From contig NZ_JAATJM010000001.1 in NCBI RefSeq assembly GCF_011927945.1, positions 1-64,000 of the forward strand: 64,000 nt of DNA, given 5' to 3'. This document shows positions 45,972 through 53,861 of the stretch, one piece after another; within the stretch, counting starts at the first letter, position 1; every line of letters starts with the position of its first letter. The notes under the pieces were generated by a model, which searched no databases, had not been told where the DNA came from, and was given only the letters and a program-made list of their open reading frames with translations. This DNA is from Brevundimonas alba. Lineage in GTDB: Bacteria; Pseudomonadota; Alphaproteobacteria; Caulobacterales; Caulobacteraceae. Both the position numbers and the translations under genes were made by a program.

Positions 45972-47777
45972 ATGAAGACCGTGATCGCCATCGGGGCCGC
46001 CGCCCTGTTCGCCGCCGCCGCGCCCGCGCTGGCCGGCCCTGCCCTGCAGACGCCGCCGTCGGTCGCCCGCAACGCCGAGGACCCCGCCCTCGCCGCCGTC
46101 CTCGCCGACTACGAGGTCTATCTGCGGGCCAATGACCCGATTTCGGCCGGGTTCGAGGGGGACCGCGAGGCGCTGGCCCGGCTGCCCGACGTGTCGCGCG
46201 CCTTCGAGCTGGCGCAGGCGCCGGTGCTGAAGGCGTTCGCTGACCGGCTGGCCGCCATCGATCCGGCGAGGCTGAGCGACGACGACCGGCTGAACCACGC
46301 CTTCCTCGGCTGGGTGCTGCAGCGGTCGCTGAGCCGTATCCCGCTGGATACCGACCGGATCGGCGCCTTCAACTCGGAGGGCGGGCCGGGACAGTCGGCC
46401 GCCTATATCGCCAGCGTCACCCGCATCACGGGACGCGAGGACGCCGAGGCGTGGATCGCCCGGCTGGAGGCCCTGCCGAAATTCTATCGCGACCAGCTGG
46501 CCAGCGCCCGGCGCGGGCTGGACAGCGGGCTGGTCCAGCCGCGCTCGATCGTCGAGAACGCCCTGACCCTGATGGAGCCGGAGACGGCCTATACGGCCCA
46601 GACCGATCCGCTACTGAAGCCGTTCGCCACCCTGCCCGCCTCGATCCCGGCGGAGGAACAGGCCCTGCTGCGCGCGCGGGCGCAGGCTGCGGTGGCCGGG
46701 GGCGTGATGGAGGCGCGACGCGAGTGGGCGCGGTTCCTGCGCGAGGACTACCTGCCCCGCGCGCCCGAGAGCCTCGGTCTGGTGCACCGGCCGGGCGGGC
46801 GCGATCTCTACGCCTTCTTCGTCCAGGGCTACACCACGACCGACCTGACGCCCGACCAGATCCACCAGATCGGTCTCGAGGAGGTCGCGCGCATCCGGGC
46901 GCGGATGGATACCGAGATGAAGGCAGCGGGCTGGACCGGCGACTTCGCATCGTTCCTGGCCTTCCTGCGCAGCGATTCGCAGTTCTATTCGACCACCCGC
47001 GAGGACCTGCTGGAGAAGGCGTCGGAAATGGCCAAGCGGGCCGACGACGGCCTGCCGGCGCTGTTCGGCACCCTGCCCCGCACGCCCTATGGGGTCCGTC
47101 CCGTGCCGGCGGAAATCGAGGCCAACTACACCACCGGGCGCTATTTCGGCGGCTCGATGGAGAACGGCGTTGCGGGCGGCTACATGGTCAACACCTCGGC
47201 GCTGAACCAGCGGCCGCTGTATGAACTGCCGGCCCTGACGCTGCACGAGGCGGTGCCCGGCCACCACATCCAGATCGCCCTGCAGCAGGAGGCCGAGGAA
47301 GGCCCCTATTTCCGCAAGAGCGTCGACGTCACCGCCTTCACCGAGGGCTGGGGCCTGTATGCGGAGTTCCTCGGCGAGGAGATGGGCTTCTACCGGACGC
47401 CCTACGAGCGGTTCGGACGGCTGAGCTACGAGATGTGGCGGGCCTGCCGCCTGGTGGCGGACACGGGCATCCACTGGCTGGGGTGGGACATCGAACAGGC
47501 GCGCGCCTGTTTCCGCGACAACTCGGCCCTGGCGCCGCTGAATATCGAGACGGAGCTGCAGCGCTATATCGGCTGGCCCGGTCAGGCGACGGCCTACAAG
47601 ATCGGCGAGATCCGGCTGCGGGCGATCCGGACGCGGGCCGAGCGGGCGCTGGGCGACCGGTTCAACGTGCGCCGCTTCCACGACGCCCTGCTGGTGGACG
47701 GACCCCTGCCGCTTGCGCTGCTGGACCAGCGGATGGATCGCTGGATCGCGGAGGAGCAGGCGCGGCCGGCGGACTAG
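45972..47777 (+). CDS. DUF885 family metallopeptidase-like protein
   Basis: The start at 45972 (MKTVIAIGAAALFAAAAPAL) opens a signal peptide; the frame extends far upstream only as shadow. The 601-residue protein is a full-length DUF885 member. The likely zinc site is HEAVPGHH (residues 425-432) with a downstream glutamate in FTEGWGLYAEFLGEEMGFY. Other family blocks are RLNHAFLGWVLQRSL-like N-terminal helices, YFGGSMENGVAGGYMVNT and YIGWPGQATAYKIGEIRLR. Probably a periplasmic peptidase acting on peptides; the substrate is unknown. It is convergent with the YjbR-type gene, overlapping it by four bases. Confidence 0.88.
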   Translation: MKTVIAIGAAALFAAAAPALAGPALQTPPSVARNAEDPALAAVLADYEVYLRANDPISAGFEGDREALARLPDVSRAFELAQAPVLKAFADRLAAIDPARLSDDDRLNHAFLGWVLQRSLSRIPLDTDRIGAFNSEGGPGQSAAYIASVTRITGREDAEAWIARLEALPKFYRDQLASARRGLDSGLVQPRSIVENALTLMEPETAYTAQTDPLLKPFATLPASIPAEEQALLRARAQAAVAGGVMEARREWARFLREDYLPRAPESLGLVHRPGGRDLYAFFVQGYTTTDLTPDQIHQIGLEEVARIRARMDTEMKAAGWTGDFASFLAFLRSDSQFYSTTREDLLEKASEMAKRADDGLPALFGTLPRTPYGVRPVPAEIEANYTTGRYFGGSMENGVAGGYMVNTSALNQRPLYELPALTLHEAVPGHHIQIALQQEAEEGPYFRKSVDVTAFTEGWGLYAEFLGEEMGFYRTPYERFGRLSYEMWRACRLVADTGIHWLGWDIEQARACFRDNSALAPLNIETELQRYIGWPGQATAYKIGEIRLRAIRTRAERALGDRFNVRRFHDALLVDGPLPLALLDQRMDRWIAEEQARPAD

Positions 47778-48115
47778 AGACCCAGCGCCGCCCTCGCCTT
47801 CTTCGTCAGTTTCGCCGCGACGATGCCGTGGGCGATGGCCAGATGCTCGGACAGTTCGTCGTCGGCCCAGTCGTCGATCCGCGGCAGGTTTACCCATTTG
47901 TTGCGGGCCATATAGGGCGCGGGGCGGGCGTGGCCGGTTTCGGTCAGCACCTCATAGGCGATGTCCGAGACCTTGAACGAGATGCCGCCGCTCTCCCCGA
48001 CCATGGCGAAGATCTTGCCGCCGACGCGGTAGGCGTCGTGGTGCTCGCCGAACGGATGGTCCAGCGTCGTCGCCGGCAACGCCAGGCAGACCCTGCCGAC
48101 CCCCGCCCGGTCCAT
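47774..48115 (-). CDS. MmcQ/YjbR family protein
   Basis: A 113-residue cytoplasmic protein of the MmcQ/YjbR fold, often annotated as DNA binding. Family features are CLALPATTLDHPFGEHHDAY, RVGGKIFAMVGESGGISFKV and ARNKWVNLPRIDDWADDELS. It starts directly after the msrA stop on the same strand, so the two are co-transcribed. It shares four bases with the convergent DUF885 gene. Molecular role of the family is not established. Confidence 0.88.
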   Translation of the reverse strand: MDRAGVGRVCLALPATTLDHPFGEHHDAYRVGGKIFAMVGESGGISFKVSDIAYEVLTETGHARPAPYMARNKWVNLPRIDDWADDELSEHLAIAHGIVAAKLTKKARAALGL

Positions 48116-48766
48116 CTAGGCCTCGACGCCGACGCCGATGGGGCAGGTCACGCCCGTGCCGCCGATGCCGCAGTAGCCAGCGGGGTTCTTGGCCAGATAG
48201 GCCTGGTGGTAGTCCTCGGCGAAGTAGAAGGGCCCGGCGGGGGCGATCTCGGTGGTGATGTCGCCGCGACCCGCCTGGCGCAGGGCGGACTGATAGGCGT
48301 CGCGCGACGCCTCGGCCTCGGCCTTCTGTTCGTCGTTCAGATAATAGATGGCCGAGCGGTAGGTGGTGCCGACGTCGTTGCCCTGACGCATGCCCTGGGT
48401 CGGATCGTGGTTTTCCCAGAAGGTCTTGAGCAGTTCGGCGTAGCTGATCTCCTGCGGATTGAAGACCACCTGCACCACCTCGGTGTGGCCGGTCAGGCCG
48501 GTGCAGGTTTCCTCATAGGTCGGATTGGGGGTGTAGCCGCCGGCGTAGCCCGCCGCGGTGACCCAGACGCCCGGCAGTTGCCAGAACACCCGCTCCACGC
48601 CCCAGAAACAGCCCATGCCGAACACGGCGGTCTCGAACCCCTCCGGGTGCGGACCCTTCAGCGGACGGCCGTTGACGTAGTGGACCTCGTCGGTGCGGAC
48701 CGGCTGGTCGCGCCCCGCAAGGGCGGCTTCAGGCGTGGGCATTTCGTGGGATTTCTTGAACAGCAT
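48116..48766 (-). CDS. msrA: Peptide methionine sulfoxide reductase MsrA
   Basis: MsrA reduces methionine-S-sulfoxide residues. The start at 48766 ([20 protein letters not shown]) gives 216 residues; the frame upstream to 49108 crosses the divergent tRNA and is not used. The catalytic Cys53 lies in [13 protein letters not shown]; further blocks are [40 protein letters not shown] and [20 protein letters not shown]. Resolving cysteines may be those near the C-terminus (GYCGIGG, VTCPIG). No signal peptide, so cytoplasmic. Confidence 0.96.
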   Translation of the reverse strand: MLFKKSHEMPTPEAALAGRDQPVRTDEVHYVNGRPLKGPHPEGFETAVFGMGCFWGVERVFWQLPGVWVTAAGYAGGYTPNPTYEETCTGLTGHTEVVQVVFNPQEISYAELLKTFWENHDPTQGMRQGNDVGTTYRSAIYYLNDEQKAEAEASRDAYQSALRQAGRGDITTEIAPAGPFYFAEDYHQAYLAKNPAGYCGIGGTGVTCPIGVGVEA

Positions 48767-48897
48767 GGCGGGCCTCCGGGGATCGAACGTTCGAGGCCTA
48801 TATGGGATGTTCGGCGGCGCTTGCCGAGGGGGGCCGGTTGTTCTAATCAGCGCCCCTCGCCGGATCGACCTCCGGCGTTCACGCAGGTCGTGGAAAC

Positions 48898-48987
48898 GGA
48901 CAGGTGGCGGAGTGGTCGATCGCGCACGCTTGGAAAGCGTGTGTAGGTGAAAGCCTACCGAGGGTTCGAATCCCTCTCTGTCCGCCA
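48898..48987 (+). tRNA. tRNA-Ser (GGA anticodon)
   Basis: A 90-base gene including an encoded CCA end. The acceptor GGACAGG pairs with TCTGTCC; the D arm has GTGG..GATC, the anticodon stem CACGC/GCGTG holds loop TTGGAAA with anticodon GGA at 48932-48934, a long class II variable arm TAGGTGAAAGCCTA follows, and the T arm is GAGGG-TTCGAAT-CCCTC. It reads UCC and UCU serine codons. It lies immediately beside the mobile island, a common integration neighbourhood. Confidence 0.97.
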
Positions 48988-49173
48988 CGCACTTCCTGAA
49001 TAACCGCCGGGTCCCTGTAACCCGGGAAATAACCCCGACATTACCGTGCCTTCGCCGAACCCGGAGACGGACAGCCCGTCTCTGATCGTGGGATTTCGCC
49101 TGCAACACCCCGTTTTTGCCGCCGCCGTCTCCGTTCGCCAGGCGACGGGTCGTTTTCCGCTGCCTGGCGCCTA

Positions 49174-49352
49174 TCCCTGAAAACAGGGAAGTACAGGGAA
49201 ATCGCTCGAATTTTCGATCCGAACGCTCATCGTCGCAACCCGAAACGCCCCGCTACGACTGGGATTTCAGGCGAGCTCCCCTTCCTTTTCCCGTAACAGG
49301 AACAGGGAATTTCCCACCGGCGAACAGGGAATATTTTCAGAGGAACAGGGAA
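49174..49352. repeat. ACAGGGAA repeat array between tRNA-Ser and recombinase
   Basis: Five exact ACAGGGAA copies occur at 49183, 49193, 49302, 49324 and 49345, with a further near copy at about 49366. The first is half of a hairpin TCCCTG-AAAA-CAGGGA (49174-49189), and GGGAATTTCCC around 49305-49315 is self-complementary. Such arrays are familiar beside recombinase/DUF2924/DUF3489 modules in alphaproteobacteria and may be recombinase binding sites. Nothing else was seen in 48988-49387; no gene is supported there. Confidence 0.7.
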
Positions 49353-49387
49353 GCGCTCTGCCGGATCAGGGATCCCGCGTCTGGGTC

Positions 49388-51027
49388 TCAGCCGGCAGCG
49401 TAGAGACGGCGCTGCGCTTCCCAGTCGAGGGGCATCTCCTGGCGGGTGACCGCCTCCAGCGTCAGGCCGGCCGGCAGGCATCCATCGAGGATCGCCGCCT
49501 TCAGGTCCGGAGCCAGGAACGCCGTGCGGATGGTGCGGGCGGCGTAGGCTGCGGTCACGCCTTCAGCGTCGGCGATCTGGTTCAGGGTTTTTGTCTGGCC
49601 CGTTAGCAGCTGGCGCTTCCAGGCCTCGGCCCGGATCAGGGCGGCGCTGAGCGCAGGGTCGGTGGCGCGGTGATGGATCGCGGACTGGCCATCCGGCCCG
49701 ATGGCCACCTTGGCCCCGCCGCGTTTCACGACCCGGACCGGGATGGTCAGAATCCGGTCGGGTCCCCGGCGCTCAAGCCGGTCGATCGAAATCCGGTCCT
49801 GCGGTCCCAGATTGCGGCTTGCCTGCTCAAGCATCGCCTCATCGAACTGGAGGGTAACGGCGTCGCTCGTGACTTCGACGCGGTCGATCAGGTTACGGAT
49901 CGCCGACCAGTCCGGCGACGCCTCGGTCTGGATACACAGCTTCAGCTCGTGCAGGCGACGGGCCACGATCTCCTCGACGATGTGGGCCGAGACGCGTGTC
50001 ACGGCGCCCAGGTTCTGACGCCGCCCGGCCTGGATCGGGCTCGAGACATAGTACCGGTAGGTGGTCTTGCCGGGCCGCGCCGCCTTGAGCGGCGTCATGC
50101 GATTGCCGGCGGAATCGAAGATGATGCCCTTGAACGGCGCACCTTTCTGGGGCCGCCGCACCTCGCCGGGCTTCCTCGTCTTGAGGTCGTTCTCGGCCAA
50201 TCGTGCCTGGACTGCATCGAACAGGTCCCGATCCACGATGGCGGGATGCTGGCCGGGGTAGCTGGTCTTCTTGTGGGGGATTTCTCCAACGTAGGTCCGA
50301 TTGTGCAGGATGTGGAACAGCGCCCCCCGGTCAATCCTGCGCCCACCCCTCAGCACGCCCGCCTTGGTGGACCAACTCTTGGATACGACACCCGCCGCCT
50401 CAAGCTCCTGGACGATCTTGTGGGCTGAGCCCACCTCAAGGTAGCGCCGGAAAATCCAGCGCACCGTTTGGGCCTCGGCCTCGTTGATCGTCAGGGTGCG
50501 GCCGGCGGCGTCATAGCCCAGCGGGAGGTTTCCCCCCATCCACATCCCCAACTTCTTCGAAGCCGCGATCTTGTCCCGGATCCGCTCCCCCGTGACCTCC
50601 CGCTCGAACTGGGCGAATGACAGGAGGACGTTCAACGTTAGGCGTCCCATGGAAGTGGTGGTGTTGAAGGCTTGGGTCACACTGACGAAGCTCGCGCCGG
50701 CCCGGTCGAGCACATCCACGATGCGGGAGAAGTCAGTCAGGGCGCGGGTCAGGCGATCTACTTTGTAAACCACCACCACGTCGATCAGCCCGGCCTCGAC
50801 GTCATCGAGCAGACACTTCAAGCCGGGCCGAGCCATGTTGCCCCCGCTGAACCCGCCATCGTCATACACATCACGCAGAAGGGTCCAGCCTTCGCCCGCC
50901 TGGGAGAGCACATAGGCCGCGCAGGCGTCGCGCTGGGCATGCAGCGAGTTGTAGTCCTGCTCCAGGCCTCCTCGGTGCTCTTGCGCGTGTAGATCGCGCA
51001 ACGGAGGGTGCGGCCAGTCGGGCTCAT
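49388..51027 (-). pseudogene. Large serine recombinase, frameshifted near its N-terminus
   Basis: The family N-terminus MSPTGRTLRCAIYTRKSTEE, with the catalytic serine after RK, starts at 51027. At about 50967 the frame breaks: GAGGAGGCCTGGAG is found where GAGGAGGGCCTGGAG would be expected, so one G is missing. The other frame then continues GLEQDYNSLHAQRDACAAYV and stays open to 49388, with resolvase motifs DDGGFSGGNMARPGL, VVVYKVDRLTRALTDFSRI and GRLTLNVLLSFAQFEREVTG, a Recombinase domain and the C-terminal QIADAEGVTAAYAARTIRTA. Unless the shift is a sequencing error or is bypassed, the catalytic serine is separated from the rest and the enzyme is dead. Confidence 0.8.
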
Positions 51028-51041
51028 GCCGAGGCTCCCTC

Positions 51042-51455
51042 TCACAGTCCAAAGAACCGGGGCCCGTTCCAGCGAACCCCGGTGATCAGGCGAGCGACCT
51101 TGGACAGGCTCGCGTGCTTCTGGCCCTGCCAGACGTAGCCATCCGGCCGGACCTCGACCTCGTGGCGCACGCCCTGCCATTCCCGGATCAGGGTCGATCC
51201 CGGTTGGAAGGTCGAAGTCCGCAGCCGGGGCTTCTTGCCCGTCCGGTGTTGGCTCGCCGCGCGGGACAGCCGTTTGTCCAAGGCGACCGACTGGCCGCCG
51301 GCTTCGATCTGCAGCGCTTCAGCCAAAGACCGGCGAAGAATGTCGGTCGAGCGCACCGGGGGCGGCTCGCCGAGCCGCTCACGCCACACCGCACGAAGCC
51401 CCTCGATGTCCATGGCCGTGAGGCTGGCCAGCGTTTCGCGCAGGCCCTCCATCAT
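51042..51455 (-). CDS. DUF2924 protein of the recombinase module
   Basis: The start at 51455 overlaps the upstream DUF3489 stop as ATGA and gives 137 residues (MMEGLRETLASLTAMDIEGL); the frame further upstream is shadow. Family blocks are LRAVWRERLGEPPPVRSTDI, LRRSLAEALQIEAGGQSVAL, then STFQPGSTLIREWQGVRHEV and DGYVWQGQKHASLSKVARLI ending TGVRWNGPRFFGL. DUF2924 proteins regularly sit between DUF3489 and the serine recombinase in alphaproteobacterial elements and are presumed to bind DNA or the recombinase. Confidence 0.88.
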   Translation of the reverse strand: MMEGLRETLASLTAMDIEGLRAVWRERLGEPPPVRSTDILRRSLAEALQIEAGGQSVALDKRLSRAASQHRTGKKPRLRTSTFQPGSTLIREWQGVRHEVEVRPDGYVWQGQKHASLSKVARLITGVRWNGPRFFGL

Positions 51456-51709
51456 TGAACGGGCTCCGTCGGGGCGCTGATCCGCCAGACTCGTCGCTCG
51501 CCATCCTTGTCGCTCGATACGGTATGGCCGCGCTTCTTCAGGGCTCGGGCTATGGCCCCGCGGATCGAGTGAGCCTGCCAACCGGTTGCCTCGATCATGG
51601 CGGGCATGTCGGCTCCATTCTTCCGCTGGAGCATGGTGACCAGCCGGTCGAGTTTGGACAGGGCGCGCGGGGTTGGGGCGGCGGGTTCGGTATTGGCTTT
51701 GCGGGACAT
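51452..51709 (-). CDS. DUF3489 small DNA-binding-like protein
   Basis: An 85-residue basic protein of the DUF3489 family, with a winged-helix-like segment: SKLDRLVTMLQRKNGADMPA, MIEATGWQAHSIRGAIARAL and KKRGHTVSSDKDGERRVWRI. It is first in the DUF3489-DUF2924-recombinase unit and overlaps DUF2924 by four bases. It probably regulates the module or directs the recombinase to DNA; that is inference from context. Confidence 0.88.
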   Translation of the reverse strand: MSRKANTEPAAPTPRALSKLDRLVTMLQRKNGADMPAMIEATGWQAHSIRGAIARALKKRGHTVSSDKDGERRVWRISAPTEPVQ

Positions 51710-52108
51710 GGTGACGTTCCTTCGGTTAAAGAGCGCGAGGTTGCGCCCTACTGAGCCGAGCCCGGACTGCCGGGCGGGAACGGGATCACTACCGCTTGCT
51801 GTGCAGCGCTAGTCCAGTCGAATAAGCGATCCTCCGCCTTGTCCTCAGGCTACGCCTCACCATCTGGGGATTGCCGAGTGGCTGTAGTCTTGATTGTGCT
51901 CTTGTTGGTGGACCCGAGGGTCCTGGTTCTGGGCTAGGCCCTTTGGCGCTGTAGCGCCCTCCCCCACATTGGAAGTCCGTAGTTTCCGGCGCGCGGCTGA
52001 ACACCGCTGATCGGTTCCGCACCCTTCCCATCACCCCTTACCGGCGCCCGCCGCCAACGCGCTTTTGCGCGATCGCGGACCTGCGCCTGATCATCAGGAG
52101 AGCACATC
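51710..52108. other. Divergent gap inside the mobile island
   Basis: About 400 bases without a supported gene. It must hold the promoters of the DUF3489 unit (minus) and of the methyltransferase remnant (plus). Short inverted repeats occur, for example GGCGCTGTAGCGCC near 51951 and CGCGCTTTTGCGCG near 52058. The latter could be a regulator site or a terminator-like hairpin. An AGGAGAG ribosome site stands just before 52109. Confidence 0.4.
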
Positions 52109-53169
52109 ATGTCGACCGATCCCGCCCAAACCATCGCCCAACAAATCCCTCCCTCGGTCCGCCTGGCGGTCGAGAACCTTCCCATCGCCGAGCTCGTGCT
52201 TGGAAGTCGCCAACTCCGGATTCGCAAGAAGAGTGTGCTGGAGGTCATGGGCGCTAGCATCCGGCAGTTCGGCTTTCTCGTCCCGGTTCTGATCGACGGT
52301 GAGAACCGGATCATATGCGGCAAGGGTCGCGTCGAGGCCGCCCGCTTGATTGGCATGACCGACGTGCCCTGCATCCGGATCACCCACCTGTCGGACGCCG
52401 AGCGCCGTGTCTTTGCTATCGCGGAGAACCAGCTGGGCCAGCTCGCCGGTTGGGATCAGGAGACACTGAAGATCGAGCTGAAGGAGCTGGCCGGCCTGGA
52501 TCTGAGCTTCAGCCTGGAACTCACAGGCTTCTCGGCCCCCAAGATCGACAGCATCATCTTTGGCGGCGAGAGCGGAGACGCACGCGAGAACGCGATCCCG
52601 GCCCTGACCGATGACGTGGTCAGCCTCGTCGGCGACCTGTGGGAACTCGGTGAGGGCCGCCTCCTCTGCGGCGACGCCACCGCCTCGGACAGCTTCGTGA
52701 CCTTGCTCGCTGGCGAGAAGGTCAGGGTGGTCTTCACCGACCCACCATACAACGTCGCCGTCGCGGGCCACGTCACCAGCGGCGGCAAGCATGGCGAGTT
52801 CGTCATGGCGTCAGGCGAGATGACGGATGGCGAGTTCACCGAGTTCTCGACCAAGGTAATGCGACGGGCGAGCGAGAACCTCATCGACGGAGGCCTCCTC
52901 TACTACTGCATGGATCACCGCCACCTTGAGCACACGCTGGCGGCCGCCAAGGCAGTGGGTCTGGAGCGGCTGAATCTGATCGTCTGGGACAAGAAGGCTG
53001 GCGGTATGGGCAGCTTTTACCGCTCCCGTCACGAACTGATCTTCCTGTTCCGCAAGCGTGGAGCCTCCACCTGAACCGGGTTGAGTTGGGAAAGCACGGT
53101 CGCGATCGTTCGAACGTCTGGACCTATGAGGGCGTCAACTGCGACACCCGAATCAAAAGCGGTGATTGA
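52109..53169 (+). pseudogene. ParB-like/adenine DNA methyltransferase, frameshifted and truncated
   Basis: The N-terminal ParB-like nuclease-fold domain (residues 20-130; IRQFGFLVPVLIDGENRIIC, GKGRVEAARLIGMTDVPCIR) is fused to an N6-adenine methyltransferase with catalytic motif DPPYNV near residue 212. At about 53066-53070 one C appears missing (GCCTCCACCTG), creating a premature TGA at 53072. In the next frame the family continues HLNRVELGKHGRDRSNVWTY up to EGVN and then stops at 53167-53169. The C-terminal part, which in this motif order carries the SAM-binding FxGxGT region, is gone. It is therefore doubly broken. It belongs to the mobile island. Confidence 0.8.
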
Positions 53170-53172
53170 AGC

Positions 53173-53517
53173 ATGCCCAAAACTGCAGAGGACGTCGCCG
53201 GTGAGGCCTATCAGGTGATCGGCTCTCTGGCTGCCACGGCCGGCATATTCAACCATCTGGAGGTGCAGCGCGCGCTCGACTACTTCAGCGGTGACCTGAA
53301 GGGCGAAATTCTGCCGTTCGTTCTGTCGGAGCCAGAAAAAGCGGACCCCGCAGTCGGTGTTGAAGCCTCCGAGGACACTGACATCCCCACCCTGACCGCC
53401 GAGGACTTCGCGCGCGCTCGCCCCGCGACGGAAGTGTTCTCCGCCGAGTCGCTGGAGGACTTCAGGTCTAAGCGCGACAAGAAGCCGGACGAGAAGCGCG
53501 AGGACGACGACGCCTAG
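53173..53517 (+). CDS. Hypothetical island protein with BrnA-like motif
   Basis: A 114-residue hydrophilic protein starting four bases after the methyltransferase remnant. The N-terminal half (KTAEDVAGEAYQVIGSLAAT; NHLEVQRALDYFSGDLKGEI) is helical and unfamiliar. The C-terminal half contains DIPTLTAEDFARARPATEVF, which resembles the N-terminal segment of BrnA-type antitoxins, then a charged tail KRDKKPDEKREDDDA in place of a DNA-binding domain. It may be a fusion formed during island decay, or an unrelated protein with a similar motif. No toxin gene was seen beside it. Confidence 0.5.
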   Translation: MPKTAEDVAGEAYQVIGSLAATAGIFNHLEVQRALDYFSGDLKGEILPFVLSEPEKADPAVGVEASEDTDIPTLTAEDFARARPATEVFSAESLEDFRSKRDKKPDEKREDDDA

Positions 53518-53672
53518 GGCTTACGGTCCATTCCGGCGCGGATGAGGGCTAGCGCGACACCCGCGCTCGCCGCGACCAGAACAGCTAGCAAGCCCGGCAG
53601 TTCAGCTATGCTGATGAGCGCCACCACGCCGATGGCGACCACAACCGCGAACACCCTGAACAGTGTCAGCAA
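53514..53672 (-). CDS. Small two-helix membrane protein, TTG start
   Basis: A 52-residue frame with a TTG start preceded by GGAG seven bases upstream. It reads MLTLFRVFAVVVAIGVVALI, then SIAELPGLLAVLVAASAGVA and ends IRAGMDRKP. Two hydrophobic stretches separated by a short acidic/proline turn suggest a helical hairpin in the inner membrane. It ends overlapping the stop codon of the convergent gene at 53173. Small membrane proteins of this type occur in phages and islands. No homologue was recognised. Confidence 0.5.
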   Translation of the reverse strand: MLTLFRVFAVVVAIGVVALISIAELPGLLAVLVAASAGVALALIRAGMDRKP

Positions 53673-53674
53673 GG

Positions 53675-53815
53675 CTAGGCTCCGCGCGGGAACGACAGCA
53701 GCAGGAGCACCAGGCCGCTATTCATTGGCCGAATAGCCGCCCCCTTCCCGCCGCTCTGCACAATCGTCAGCGCCCCATCCGGCAAGGGCCACATGCCGTA
53801 GCCGACCGGATGCAC
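53675..53815 (-). CDS. Possible small membrane protein upstream of the 52-residue frame
   Basis: A 46-codon frame with GTG start and an AGGGGA stretch just before it. The product contains MWPLPDGALTIVQSGGKGAA and ends in one hydrophobic stretch SGLVLLLLSFPRGA. It would form an operon with the small membrane gene that begins three bases after its stop. Evidence is only the ribosome site and hydrophobic pattern, so this could be chance. Confidence 0.3.
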   Translation of the reverse strand: MHPVGYGMWPLPDGALTIVQSGGKGAAIRPMNSGLVLLLLSFPRGA

Positions 53816-53861
53816 ACGTCCCCTGAGGATGGAAATCAAACATTGCTCAAGCTCCAGGGCC

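Noticed and set aside
48960..48987. tRNA-Ser 3' end as an attachment core with a second copy at the island's right side
   Set aside because: I scanned 53.4-53.9 kb and saw no repeat of the T-arm and acceptor sequence; the claim cannot be supported.
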